Of a stretch of 32,678 nt of DNA, positions 1-7,686 are shown piece by piece. The notes under the pieces are model-generated. The model was not told the DNA's origin, did no database searches, and was given only the letters and a program-made list of their open reading frames with translations. The stretch spans positions 1-32,678 of IMG/VR virus record IMGVR_UViG_3300009419_000841. The stretch is one strand, 5' to 3'. The DNA is from a virus. Both the position numbers and the translations under genes were made by a program. Within the stretch, counting starts at the first letter, position 1, and each line of letters begins with the position of its first letter.

Positions 1-161
1 ACAAAATATGGGTCAGCTCCTGCTTCGTTTGCCTGTGTAAGTACGCTACTGGCTAGCATCATATGACCTTTATGACCCATACCTCTACCCCAACCAACAA
101 CTGCACTTTTGTTTTCACCAGTGCGGTCTAAATTTTCTATTAATAATTCGCGTAATCTCAT
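1..161 (-). CDS. HIGH-type (cytidylyltransferase-like) nucleotidyltransferase, N-terminal part only
   Basis: Only the first 53 codons are in the window; the gene runs off the left edge. The start ATG at 161-159 overlaps the TAA stop of the upstream gene by one base, which fixes the start. After a short MRLRELL leader there is a beta strand (SAVVGWGRGM) followed by GHKGH at about residues 30-34. This matches the nucleotide-binding (H/G)xGH signature of the cytidylyltransferase-like superfamily, which includes NMN and phosphopantetheine adenylyltransferases. Substrate cannot be inferred from this fragment. It is the third nucleotidyltransferase-fold gene in a row in one operon. Its N terminus closely matches that of the preceding ligase-like protein (RLREL), suggesting a shared targeting peptide. 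Confidence 0.6.
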   Translation of the reverse strand, partial: MRLRELLIENLDRTGENKSAVVGWGRGMGHKGHMMLASSVLTQANEAGADPYF

Positions 162-1300
162 TAGTCTTTCCTTGGAGCCCAATTACCCTGGTCAATCGTT
201 TTAACAAACTGCCCTGGTAAGTCACGTTTAAATTCACCGCCCGGATGTGCTTGTACATAACCCTCTGGCTTTGTTTGTTTAATACCGCCGTGTGTTCCGG
301 CATTAAGAGAAGCAATAACTTTCATCTTTGCCTTAGTTAACATTTCTACTGCGTCTAGTACAACATTAAGGCCTGGATGGGTTAGAATCTTTTCTGCTTT
401 TCCACCAGTTGGGAATTCAGTTTTAACCCAATTCTCAAATTGACTCTTGACACCTTCAATGCGTAAGTTCTGATTATAAAACTTATACATCACATCGCCA
501 GGTTTAGTTAACCCTGGGACGCCAGCAATAAAGCTATCAATGACTTGGGCGTTTTGTTCTATATATTGTTCTGCCTGATCTAACTCTGTTTGATCAAATT
601 CTATTGGTTCCTGTACATAAGTTGTGCCTTGCACAATAACATCTTCAGTACTTAACTGTTCTGCATTTGGATAACGAGACTCTGTCGGATCTGCTAGGCT
701 ACTATAGTAACCAGTAGCCGCAACCATAAGTTTTGCATAGCCAATCTTTCCACCTAACTCACTATTCACTGGAATATGGAAGGTAGTAATGTTTGGAGTA
801 AAATCATATGTGTTAGTTGCTTTGTTTACAATTGGCATCTTGCCAGGATAGAATAATAAGCCGCCTTCAATAAATCCTTTTTCAGGACTAATGCTTTCAA
901 AATACTGCCAAAGATCTGCTAATTGTTTTGCATAACTTTGACGTTGTTTTTCTTTTCCAGGTTCTGCTTTGCCTGTATTAATAATAAAATTTTCAATATC
1001 AGCTGGACTTAGCATCAGTGTACTAACACCGTTAGTTGTTTCTTTTTTGCCACGCTTTAAATAGTCCCAGGCATTTTTTGGAATAAGCATGAATCTATCT
1101 TCAGCATCTCTGCCCCAGTACACAACAGGACTACCATCCCATTTTAATTCAATACTTCCGCCTTGTTGGCTCATCTTACGCATACGCTCAACGGCATGCA
1201 AGCCACCAGTACTACCGTTAGTGAATACTAAATCTTCAATGTGTTGATATTTGCGACCTACTGCTGGAGCTGCCGCTTCAAATAGTTCTCTTAATCTCAC
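161..1300 (-). CDS. Ligase-like covalent nucleotidyltransferase (DUF6267-like phage protein)
   Basis: Predicted 379-residue protein. I place the start at GTG 1300-1298: it overlaps the previous gene's stop as GTGA and has AGGATG a few bases upstream. An ATG 30 bases earlier would add ten residues deep in the previous gene. I see the motif order of polynucleotide ligases and capping enzymes: KWDG at residues 53-56 (motif I, candidate AMP/GMP-accepting Lys53), R64 downstream, FIEGGLLF at 143-150 (motif III-like), EGYV at 346-349 (motif IV) and a Lys-containing stretch at 358-367 (motif V). About 190 residues lie between III and IV, longer than in small RNA ligases. The protein resembles the DUF6267 family of T4-like marine phages, for which I know no established function. 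Ligase activity is inference. The N terminus RLRELFE|A fits a prohead protease site. Confidence 0.6.
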   Translation of the reverse strand: MRLRELFEAAAPAVGRKYQHIEDLVFTNGSTGGLHAVERMRKMSQQGGSIELKWDGSPVVYWGRDAEDRFMLIPKNAWDYLKRGKKETTNGVSTLMLSPADIENFIINTGKAEPGKEKQRQSYAKQLADLWQYFESISPEKGFIEGGLLFYPGKMPIVNKATNTYDFTPNITTFHIPVNSELGGKIGYAKLMVAATGYYSSLADPTESRYPNAEQLSTEDVIVQGTTYVQEPIEFDQTELDQAEQYIEQNAQVIDSFIAGVPGLTKPGDVMYKFYNQNLRIEGVKSQFENWVKTEFPTGGKAEKILTHPGLNVVLDAVEMLTKAKMKVIASLNAGTHGGIKQTKPEGYVQAHPGGEFKRDLPGQFVKTIDQGNWAPRKD

Positions 1301-2064
1301 GACAACATCCTTTTCATGCGACTGAACCATTCGTTAGTTCCGACGGTTGGTGTTGCAGCCTGCCAACTTGACGATGCTTTCGCTTTGTCAAAAATCTCAT
1401 TGCGGGTTGCTTCGTTTGGAATAGCGGCAAGTATTGATTCAACACTGCCTAAACTATCTGCATTAGCACCCCTGCCTAACAAATATTGTGCGATCTCATC
1501 TAAGTCATCACTTAAAAAGTCTGCTTTCTTACCATTCTCATCACGCTTATACAGTCCTTCATCTGGACTCCATAACAACCCTTGACTAGTAGCCAAGGTA
1601 TTCATCATCATTTGTTTGTTGACGCCTTTATACGGACTACCTGCAGGAATTTTATGTCTGTGAAATGCGGCAACTTTTTCTGCTTTGCGTACTACTTTAA
1701 TATCTACTTGATGAAACTTATCTTGGAACGGCAACAGTATGTGTACTGTTACACCTGCTTTGTATGTTTTAATGCCTTTGGATTGCAAATAATCGTCAAG
1801 TGCTTGTCTAGCGGCTTTATCTTCGTCTGCAAGTTTTTTCATCTTAGGAATATCAAAAAACTTTTTAACTAAATCCATGTCAGTCATGACGTCTAAGTCA
1901 CCACTCATTTTACCCGGAGTTGGTGTGGCAGCACTGCCAATTACGTGTACTTTTAATCCTGTACCTTGCAATAGCTTATCAGTAGCTTGATCTAAATCTG
2001 GTGCAATGCCCTGGTCAAATGGTTCTGACTCTGGCCAAATGTTACCGCCTTCGTTTAATATCAT
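1297..2064 (-). CDS. DNA polymerase beta-type nucleotidyltransferase domain protein
   Basis: 255 residues. The ATG at 2064 overlaps the stop of the upstream gene as ATGA, and its own stop overlaps the next gene as GTGA. It shows the Pol-beta superfamily signature: a helix, then HVIGSAA (Gly43-Ser44), then SGDLDVM with Asp56 and Asp58 as the metal-binding pair, then the third acidic residue in HQVDIKVV (Asp121). A basic region, KVVRKAEK, follows directly. Members of this superfamily transfer nucleotides to RNA, DNA, antibiotics or proteins; the substrate here is unknown. It sits between a small unknown protein and the ligase-like protein and is translationally coupled to both. The N terminus MILNE|GG has the L-x-E pattern of T4 prohead-protease sites. 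Confidence 0.7.
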   Translation of the reverse strand: MILNEGGNIWPESEPFDQGIAPDLDQATDKLLQGTGLKVHVIGSAATPTPGKMSGDLDVMTDMDLVKKFFDIPKMKKLADEDKAARQALDDYLQSKGIKTYKAGVTVHILLPFQDKFHQVDIKVVRKAEKVAAFHRHKIPAGSPYKGVNKQMMMNTLATSQGLLWSPDEGLYKRDENGKKADFLSDDLDEIAQYLLGRGANADSLGSVESILAAIPNEATRNEIFDKAKASSSWQAATPTVGTNEWFSRMKRMLS

Positions 2065-2459
2065 TTGTATAGTCCTTCACGCATATTTTTTAATTCTTCT
2101 TCGTGTATAGCTTTGCAAATTTCTTCAACCATTTCTTTATCTAACTCATCCCTAAGTTCACGCAATGGAAATTCATGTTGATACATTTTATATGCTTTTA
2201 CAACAGTTGGCTGAAACACTCTATGACTAAAAGATTGACCGTTGTCAAACTGTTTTCTGCATAGATTTAATACTGGAAAGAAACTTTTACGATAAAAGTC
2301 ATCGTTATGATGCATGAAGTAAATTAAGTCTTCAGCAAGGTCAAACGTGTATTCATCGTTTTCATTGCTGTCTTTTGATGGATCCTTATTGAACCCAACT
2401 TTGTTAATGCCTAATTCACTATCTAGCTTTTCTTTGTCAAAGATTTCTGTTATTTTCAT
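2061..2459 (-). CDS. Conserved phage protein of unknown function, first gene of the nucleotidyltransferase operon
   Basis: 132 residues, start ATG 2459 preceded by GGGCAGGT. I do not recognise a family. The protein is acidic and mostly helical, with a D/N-rich segment at residues 25-37, an aromatic segment around FMHHNDDFYRKSFFP and a charged C-terminal helix. It is the first gene after the late promoter at 2508-2515 and is coupled (ATGA) to the Pol-beta nucleotidyltransferase, so it probably works with or is co-packaged with those enzymes (inference). The N terminus MKITE also contains an I-x-E pattern, which could be chance. Confidence 0.6.
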   Translation of the reverse strand: MKITEIFDKEKLDSELGINKVGFNKDPSKDSNENDEYTFDLAEDLIYFMHHNDDFYRKSFFPVLNLCRKQFDNGQSFSHRVFQPTVVKAYKMYQHEFPLRELRDELDKEMVEEICKAIHEEELKNMREGLYK

Positions 2460-2507
2460 TTTACCTGCCCTATAAGACTAATGGCAGTTGCACCAGTCCC
2501 GATCTAA

Positions 2508-2515
2508 TATTTATC
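2508..2515 (-). promoter_or_regulatory. T4-type late promoter motif GATAAATA
   Basis: On the minus strand GATAAATA occurs about 50 bases upstream of the ATG at 2459. It differs from the T4 late consensus TATAAATA only at the first base. The same octamer is found upstream of the 785-residue structural gene (17845-17852) and of erpA (28891-28898). It would drive the nucleotidyltransferase operon late in infection. No sigma70-like -35 box is evident here. Confidence 0.6.
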
Positions 2516-2543
2516 GATATTAGTTTTTAAGGAGATAGATTGC

Positions 2544-3206
2544 TTAGACGGGTAATTCGTTAATAACGCGGTCGATTCTGCCGATTTCGGAGCCTAAAAA
2601 CATCTTAACCATGGTAAGACACTTTTCGTCCTTTACATAGAAGTAGCAACCACCCCAACTGCGATCTCGACCTAGATCACGTATAGCGGCATTGGTCATC
2701 TTTACTTTAGTATTATTTTCAGTCCATGCTATAAAACTAGCATAACTGTGTCTTGTTCTCCCCATAGTTACACGGAATCCGTAATTAATTTTAGGGAGAT
2801 AAACTGTATTTTTTTCTAATTTAGGTTGTAAAGCTGTACCAGGCTGACTTACATACTTTGTACGATTTACATCTACATTGCTCAGTGTAACAATGTCATT
2901 AAAATTGTTAGAGTAAAATGACAACAACGGATGTTCTACCCTAATGTCAAATCCAGTACGTTTTGACAATACTGATTCTAGTTGTAGACAGTAGTCTAAA
3001 TCTTGTTGTGTTTTTAATTTACTCCACAAGGGAGTGTCCAGCGGTAACTTTTTGCTATCAATTAGCAATAACTTTTCTTTAGCAAAATCTAAATTAACAC
3101 CTCTGAACCAGCTGGCAACAGGACATACCAGTACTGCCTTGTACTGGTATTTGTCCATAAACAGACGTTTAGTTGTTTTGACTAGAATCTTGGGGTTCAG
3201 TTTCAT
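2544..3206 (-). CDS. Conserved hypothetical protein, possibly RNA/DNA-metabolism associated
   Basis: 220 residues from ATG 3206, which overlaps the end of clpA by 38 bases and has only a weak GGTAGAG upstream. An internal ATG at 3158 (starting MDKYQYKAV) would remove the overlap but has no visible Shine-Dalgarno sequence, so the start is uncertain. I see no signal peptide or membrane segment. The protein is basic, with a C-terminal region rich in Arg and Trp (MGRTRHSY, RDLGRDRSWGG). Function is not recognised. It follows clpA in the same direction and may be co-transcribed with it from the clpA promoter. Confidence 0.55.
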   Translation of the reverse strand: MKLNPKILVKTTKRLFMDKYQYKAVLVCPVASWFRGVNLDFAKEKLLLIDSKKLPLDTPLWSKLKTQQDLDYCLQLESVLSKRTGFDIRVEHPLLSFYSNNFNDIVTLSNVDVNRTKYVSQPGTALQPKLEKNTVYLPKINYGFRVTMGRTRHSYASFIAWTENNTKVKMTNAAIRDLGRDRSWGGCYFYVKDEKCLTMVKMFLGSEIGRIDRVINELPV

Positions 3207-5436
3207 TCTCTACCAATGTGACTTTGGGTGCTTTTACTTTCTTAGTTAGCACGACATTGTCCCCGTCTGTGGTAATATTGAGCATGCCGCCGTCCTTTAG
3301 TTCTCCAAACAACATCATTTTACTCAATGGACGTTTAATTAGTTGATCAATAGTACGTTGCAACGGACGTGCGCCCATTTTACTATCAAACCCTTTCTTA
3401 ATTAACAAGTCAATTGCATCGTTAGTAATCTTAATCTTAATGCCTTTTTCTTTAACTTGGTCACTAAGTTCACTAATAAATTTACCAACAATTTTAGTCA
3501 TTGTTTCTTTAGCAAGTTTCTTAAATGTTACAATAGCATCTAAACGATTACGGAATTCAGGAGCAAAGAATTTCTTAAGTTCCTTATCTTCATACTCGTT
3601 TTCTTGTGCGCCAAATCCAATCTTATTTTTCTCTGCGGCACTTGCTCCCGCATTTGTTGTGAGAATAAGAACAATATTTCGGCAGTCTGCTTTTTTACCA
3701 TTACTACCAGTAACAAATCCATTGTCCATAAGTTGCAACAGGATAGTGCTGACATCTGGATGTGACTTTTCAACTTCGTCAAACAACAGAACGCAATTAG
3801 GATTTTCTTGAATCTGTGTAATCAACAAGCCTGCATTTTCTTCAAAGCCAACATAACCTGGAGGGCTACCAATTAGCTTACTTAGACTGTGTTTTTCTTG
3901 ATACTCTGACATATCAAAACGCAACAGCTTAACACCTAAATTCTTAGCCAGTGCTTTAGCAGTTTCTGTTTTACCACAACCTGTTGGGCCCATAAACACA
4001 AAACTACCGATCGGCTTGTTTTCTGATTTTAGCCCTGCTCGAGCAACAAGAATTTTGTCCACTACTTCTGTAATAGCGTTATCTTGTCCGTAAACTTCTA
4101 ACTGTAGCTGACTTTCTAAATTAGCCAAGTTACTGCTTTCAGTTTCTGCAATAGCTTCAGCAGGCATTTGTACCATCTGTGCTAGTTCATATTGCACTTC
4201 GCTTTCACCTACGACACGTTCGTCTACCAGTTTGATGTTAAAGCGTGAGCAAGCACAATCAATTAAGTCGATTGCTTTATCTGGCAATTTTTTATCACTT
4301 TGATATTTCACACTTAGTTTAACTGCGGCACTTAATGCTTCATCTAAAATTTTAACTTTATGATGTGTCTCATAATACTTCTTAAGACCTTTTAGAATTT
4401 GCAATGCTACTTCTGGAGTAGGCTCATCAACAGTAATGCGTTGGAAACGACGCATCAATGCACGGTCTTTTTCAAAGTACTTACGATATTCATCCCAAGT
4501 AGTCGACGCAACAACTTTGATATTGCCCTTGCCTAGTGCAGGCTTCATCATGTTAGCAAGGTCGTTTGCACTGTTGCCTGCACTACCTGCACCGCTAATC
4601 ATATGTGCCTCGTCGATGAACAGGATAGTTTTACCTTTTTTCTCTAGACCTTTAAGAACTGATTTAAATCGTTCTTCAAAGTCTCCTCGATACTTACTGC
4701 CAGCCAGCATACTACTAATGTCTAAGTTGAATACTTGATAATCTTTTAGGAATTCAGGTACTGCGCCCTTAACAATATTAAATGCAAGACCCTCAGCAAT
4801 AGCAGTCTTACCAACGCCCGGCTCGCCTACAAGCATTACGTTATTTTTATTTCTACGTCCCATTGCAAGTGCAATGTTCTCCAACTCACTTATACGACCG
4901 ATAACAGGATCAATCTTATTCTTCTTAACTGCGTCATTAAGGTTAGTTGTAAATGCTTTTAACGCACGTTCGCTTTGTGTATCAGGCACTTCTTCTTCAC
5001 CGCTTTCAATTTCGTTATTCAAATAATCTGCAAACTTGTCCTTGTCAATTTCTGCTTGCTGGATATAGTACAATGCCCAACTACGTTTCTCGCTCATAAT
5101 TGCAAGGAACACATCTGTTGGTTCAATCTGTTGACGACCATTGAATAGCACTTGTGTAAATGCTCGATTAAGAACACGCTCAACTGCTTGAGTTTTCTTT
5201 GGTTTAGAAACATTAGTGACTACGATATCGCTAAGTTTTGTCTTTAGATAATGTTCTAAATTCTTTTTAATGTAGTCTGGATCTGCTCCATACCCATGAA
5301 CACATTTAGAAAAACTATCTTCGCATAGCATAGCAAAAAGCAAATGCTCGATAGTCAAATATTCATGTTGTAGTTTTTTGGCTACGTCAATAGCTTTTTC
5401 AAATACTAGTTTTAGATTTTCGCTGGGTTCTACCAT
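3169..5436 (-). CDS. clpA: ClpA-type AAA+ unfoldase with ClpP-docking loop
   Basis: 755 residues, the usual ClpA length (about 758 in E. coli). It has a Clp N domain (residues about 1-145), then AAA+ module 1 with Walker A GEPGVGKT (204-211) and Walker B ILFIDEAH (271-278), and module 2 with Walker A GPTGCGKT (483-490), Walker B LLFDEVE (550-556) and the sensor-2 GAR (688-690). There is no long middle coiled coil, so it is ClpA rather than ClpB or ClpC. An IGF tripeptide (606-608) occupies the position of the ClpA IGL loop that docks on ClpP. No clpP lies in this window, so it presumably uses host ClpP to degrade selected proteins (inference). SD AGAGGAC precedes ATG 5436, and a TTGACA/TAAAAT promoter lies upstream. 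The C-terminal tail is acidic and Ser/Gln/Asn-rich. Confidence 0.93.
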   Translation of the reverse strand: MVEPSENLKLVFEKAIDVAKKLQHEYLTIEHLLFAMLCEDSFSKCVHGYGADPDYIKKNLEHYLKTKLSDIVVTNVSKPKKTQAVERVLNRAFTQVLFNGRQQIEPTDVFLAIMSEKRSWALYYIQQAEIDKDKFADYLNNEIESGEEEVPDTQSERALKAFTTNLNDAVKKNKIDPVIGRISELENIALAMGRRNKNNVMLVGEPGVGKTAIAEGLAFNIVKGAVPEFLKDYQVFNLDISSMLAGSKYRGDFEERFKSVLKGLEKKGKTILFIDEAHMISGAGSAGNSANDLANMMKPALGKGNIKVVASTTWDEYRKYFEKDRALMRRFQRITVDEPTPEVALQILKGLKKYYETHHKVKILDEALSAAVKLSVKYQSDKKLPDKAIDLIDCACSRFNIKLVDERVVGESEVQYELAQMVQMPAEAIAETESSNLANLESQLQLEVYGQDNAITEVVDKILVARAGLKSENKPIGSFVFMGPTGCGKTETAKALAKNLGVKLLRFDMSEYQEKHSLSKLIGSPPGYVGFEENAGLLITQIQENPNCVLLFDEVEKSHPDVSTILLQLMDNGFVTGSNGKKADCRNIVLILTTNAGASAAEKNKIGFGAQENEYEDKELKKFFAPEFRNRLDAIVTFKKLAKETMTKIVGKFISELSDQVKEKGIKIKITNDAIDLLIKKGFDSKMGARPLQRTIDQLIKRPLSKMMLFGELKDGGMLNITTDGDNVVLTKKVKAPKVTLVENETEPQDSSQNN

Positions 5437-5465
5437 GTTGTCCTCTATGTGGAGTTAGTTTTTAT

Positions 5466-5493
5466 ATTTTACAGTAATCTATAGAAATGTCAA
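5466..5493 (-). promoter_or_regulatory. sigma70-type promoter for clpA (TTGACA-N16-TAAAAT)
   Basis: Minus-strand TTGACA at 5493-5488, a 16-base spacer and TAAAAT at 5471-5466. The predicted start of transcription is near 5459, giving a leader of about 23 bases that carries AGAGGAC before the ATG at 5436. The -35 box overlaps the last codons of dnaJ. It allows clpA expression separately from dnaJ. Confidence 0.6.
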
Positions 5494-6335
5494 GAGTTAG
5501 AATTGAATTCGTTACGAATATTTTCTAATTTCTCTTTGATTTCTTCATTTGTAATAGCAGGCACGTTGATGTGAACGATGATAACAAAGTTGCCTGCCTT
5601 ACGTGTTCTTGAATTTTGAAAGCCCATTCCTGATGCGGCATATTCACCACCGTGACTAATGCCTGGTCGAACTTTGATTTGAATGTTTTTATCATCGATA
5701 GTGCTTACCTTTTTAGTACAGCCTAGCATTGCTTCAAATGCATCAATTTCTAAAACTGTACAAACATCATCACCACGACGTTCAAACTTATTGTCTGGTT
5801 CCACAATAACATTAACATTCAAATTACCGCGTTGTATATTAGGAAAGCTGTCGTCACCGAGCCCGTTATATCGAATGGTTTGACCATGCTCGATTCCAGG
5901 CGGTATTGTGATGTTTACAATTTGGCGCTTGTTTGATGGCAAAGTATATGTTGCTTCTAATTCTTTACCTATAAAACTATCTTTCAAACTAATACTAACA
6001 CGTAAACTTAAATCTCTGTTTTTACGCATCATGTGTTCATGTGCCGCAAATCCTGGACCAAACCTAAATATATTACCAAATATATTTTGTAAATCATCCA
6101 TATTCTGATAATTACCAAAGTCAAAGTTAGACGGACCACCGCCCATAAGTTGTTGGTCATACTGAGCACGTTTACTTGGATCACCCAACGTGTCGTATGC
6201 TACTGAGATTTCTTTGAATTTGTCAGAATCGCCACCTTTGTCGGGATGGTGTTTCATTGCCAGTTTACGATATGCTTTTTTGATATCGTCTTGGCTGGAA
6301 GTCTGTTCGACTCCGAGAATAGAATAATAGGTCAT
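5490..6335 (-). CDS. dnaJ: DnaJ/CbpA-type J-domain co-chaperone (class B)
   Basis: 281 residues from ATG 6335; a TTG codon directly before it (6338) is a less likely start. The J domain is at residues 1-65 with the HPD triad (30-32) that stimulates DnaK ATPase. A Gly/Phe-rich linker follows (about 65-100), then two C-terminal beta domains that bind substrate (about 105-260) including IPPGIEHGQTIRYNGLG. There is no CxxCxGxG zinc finger, so it is class B (CbpA/DnaJB-like). It presumably directs host DnaK to phage proteins. It has its own consensus promoter with almost no leader and no Shine-Dalgarno sequence, and it lies directly upstream of clpA, forming a proteostasis pair. Confidence 0.92.
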   Translation of the reverse strand: MTYYSILGVEQTSSQDDIKKAYRKLAMKHHPDKGGDSDKFKEISVAYDTLGDPSKRAQYDQQLMGGGPSNFDFGNYQNMDDLQNIFGNIFRFGPGFAAHEHMMRKNRDLSLRVSISLKDSFIGKELEATYTLPSNKRQIVNITIPPGIEHGQTIRYNGLGDDSFPNIQRGNLNVNVIVEPDNKFERRGDDVCTVLEIDAFEAMLGCTKKVSTIDDKNIQIKVRPGISHGGEYAASGMGFQNSRTRKAGNFVIIVHINVPAITNEEIKEKLENIRNEFNSNS

Positions 6336-6343
6336 CAATAGTA

Positions 6344-6372
6344 ATTATACTACATGATGACCCATCTGTCAA
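6344..6372 (-). promoter_or_regulatory. Consensus sigma70 promoter for dnaJ (TTGACA-N17-TATAAT)
   Basis: Minus-strand TTGACA at 6372-6367, exactly 17 bases, then TATAAT at 6349-6344. The predicted start is 6338-6335, that is on or within three bases of the dnaJ ATG. The bases TATAATTACTAT are shared with the queD promoter at the right end of the window. No Shine-Dalgarno sequence lies between the promoter and the gene, so the message would be leaderless or nearly so. Confidence 0.75.
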
Positions 6373-6381
6373 CTAACTGGA

Positions 6382-6939
6382 TTAGATTTGTGGACGTTTA
6401 ATGCCCATTGTTGTCCCAGTTGGTTCAGCTGCCGTATCCGATAAAGCAAAAGTGCTTGTTGGAGTAGATGGTGTACTTACTGCTGGTTGACTTGCAACCG
6501 CTGGCGTTCCAAATCCTGCACTGCTACCAAAGCCGCTTGATGCTGGAGTTGTAGTTGGGGAGCCAAAGCTACTTGCTGGTGCACCGAATCCTGTTGAAGG
6601 TGTGCTAGGTGCTGTAAACCCGCCCGATGATCCTGTTGTTGGTGTTGTTGCTCCGCCATTGTTTGCTCCGCCTAATTTTTCTTGTGTACGACCAAATGCC
6701 GCAATACCTAACACTGCACCCATTGCGATGTGGAATAAACCAGCACCTTGTAATGTTAGAGGATTCCATTGTGTAATTGGTGCGTGTGTCATAGTCTGTA
6801 ATAGACTCCATAAGACTGGAAATATAACCATGTCCATGGTACATACTAACATATACATCCACCCCATCATTGGACGCCATTTGCTATTCATCCAATCTTC
6901 TTTTTTTGTTTCGCTTACGCTTTTTACTTCTTCGCTCAT
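6382..6939 (-). CDS. Holin-like membrane protein of the 3TM type with an FG/Ser/Thr-rich tail
   Basis: 185 residues; ATG 6939 with GGAG upstream. Residues 17-85 (WMNSKWRPMMGW, a hydrophobic segment to about 48, then WNPLTLQGAGLFHIAMGAVLGIAAFGR) resemble the 3TM holin family (GTA_holin_3TM, PF11351), which forms membrane lesions that let the endolysin reach the cell wall. The position, ahead of two other membrane proteins and the endolysin/spanin genes, supports a lysis role. From about residue 88 to the end the protein is low-complexity: Gly, Ser, Thr, Pro and Ala with repeated GFG/FGAP/SFGS units. Such a long disordered tail is not part of the usual family core. Which of the neighbouring membrane proteins is the true holin is not proven. 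Confidence 0.7.
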   Translation of the reverse strand: MSEEVKSVSETKKEDWMNSKWRPMMGWMYMLVCTMDMVIFPVLWSLLQTMTHAPITQWNPLTLQGAGLFHIAMGAVLGIAAFGRTQEKLGGANNGGATTPTTGSSGGFTAPSTPSTGFGAPASSFGSPTTTPASSGFGSSAGFGTPAVASQPAVSTPSTPTSTFALSDTAAEPTGTTMGIKRPQI

Positions 6940-6959
6940 TTTCCGCTCCTATTTATTTG

Positions 6960-7076
6960 TTACTTCTTTGCAATCATAGTTTGAATCTTTTCCTGAATAA
7001 TCTTAGCCCAAAATGGCTGTGGGAAATTCCAACCTACAAATGCTCCTACCGCTACCCAAAATAATGTATCTAACAT
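6960..7076 (-). CDS. 38-residue single-span membrane protein
   Basis: Start ATG 7076 preceded by a good AGGAG Shine-Dalgarno sequence eight bases upstream, stop TAA 6962-6960. The product begins MLDTLFWVAVGAFVGWN and continues FPQPFWAKIIQEK with a basic C terminus. It has one membrane helix (about residues 4-17) and a short amphipathic basic tail. The stop codon lies within an AATAAATAGGAG stretch that precedes the holin-like gene. It sits between two membrane proteins of the lysis region, so it could be a holin regulator or small holin; function is inferred from position only. Confidence 0.75.
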   Translation of the reverse strand: MLDTLFWVAVGAFVGWNFPQPFWAKIIQEKIQTMIAKK

Positions 7077-7096
7077 AACTTTCTCCTATTTAATTT

Positions 7097-7660
7097 TTAA
7101 AAAAACAAAAACAAGCCGTTGGCCGATAATAAAATACCAAACCCTGCTACCACAAAGCTACCCCAAAACATGGCCATACTAACTGCAAGAATACTTGCTG
7201 ATAATACAACAATGGCTAATTGGTATGCTGTACTTGCATATCCAATCCATGGACTACCTTTTTTTGCTTCTTCACGAACACGTTCCATTTCTCTTGCTGT
7301 GACTGAAATTTCTTTCTTATCTGCATCCATGCGATCCGCTTCTGCTTTAAATTCTTTCTTTAATACAGGATCGCTTGTTGTTTTAGATGCAATTTCATAA
7401 CTGACTAAACGGTTGTTCTTTGCTTGGTATTGCGCCCACATGTTGTTAGCGCCTAGTGTGTTGTTTAATACTGTGCTAGATAGTTTACCGCCATACCATG
7501 CGTTAACTGCCAACAGTAATGCAAATACGGAAATTACCATACCTGCTTTGTCTTTGATCTTTGCTTCACGCTCGCTACGTGAACCTGCTACCGGCTTGGG
7601 TGCATCTGGATCTTTTTGTTCTTTAGTGATTAATTTTAAAATTGTATCGTGTAATGCCAT
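7097..7660 (-). CDS. DUF4337-like membrane protein
   Basis: 187 residues; ATG 7660 preceded by AAGGAGCG. After a charged cytoplasmic N terminus (1-38) there is a membrane segment (about 39-56, VISVFALLLAVNAWYGG), then a long charged region with NMWAQYQAKNNRL (residues 72-84) and a helical stretch rich in Lys/Glu, then two membrane segments near the C terminus (about 143-186). This layout and the WAxYQAK motif fit the DUF4337 family, which is common in bacteria and phages and has no established function. It lies in the lysis gene cluster and could affect membrane timing or insertion; that is inference. Confidence 0.7.
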   Translation of the reverse strand: MALHDTILKLITKEQKDPDAPKPVAGSRSEREAKIKDKAGMVISVFALLLAVNAWYGGKLSSTVLNNTLGANNMWAQYQAKNNRLVSYEIASKTTSDPVLKKEFKAEADRMDADKKEISVTAREMERVREEAKKGSPWIGYASTAYQLAIVVLSASILAVSMAMFWGSFVVAGFGILLSANGLFLFF

Positions 7661-7679
7661 TTGTTTCGCTCCTTCATGT

Positions 7680-7686
7680 TATTTAC
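7680..7686 (-). promoter_or_regulatory. Possible late promoter motif GTAAATA before the DUF4337 gene
   Basis: Minus-strand GTAAATA overlaps the stop codon of the endolysin gene, 20 bases before the ATG at 7660. It lacks the first bases of the full TATAAATA consensus, so it is weaker than the motifs at 2508 and 29216. It could give late expression of the membrane proteins independent of the upstream genes. Confidence 0.35.

Noticed and set aside
2460-2543. Possible tRNA or small RNA in the 84-base gap
   Set aside because: I looked for cloverleaf arms and a T-loop and found none; the late motif and leader of the next operon account for the gap.
6477-6659. Gln/His-rich 60-residue frame inside the holin-like tail
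   Set aside because: An alternate frame of a Ser/Thr/Gly-coding repetitive region; composition is an artefact of the repeats.
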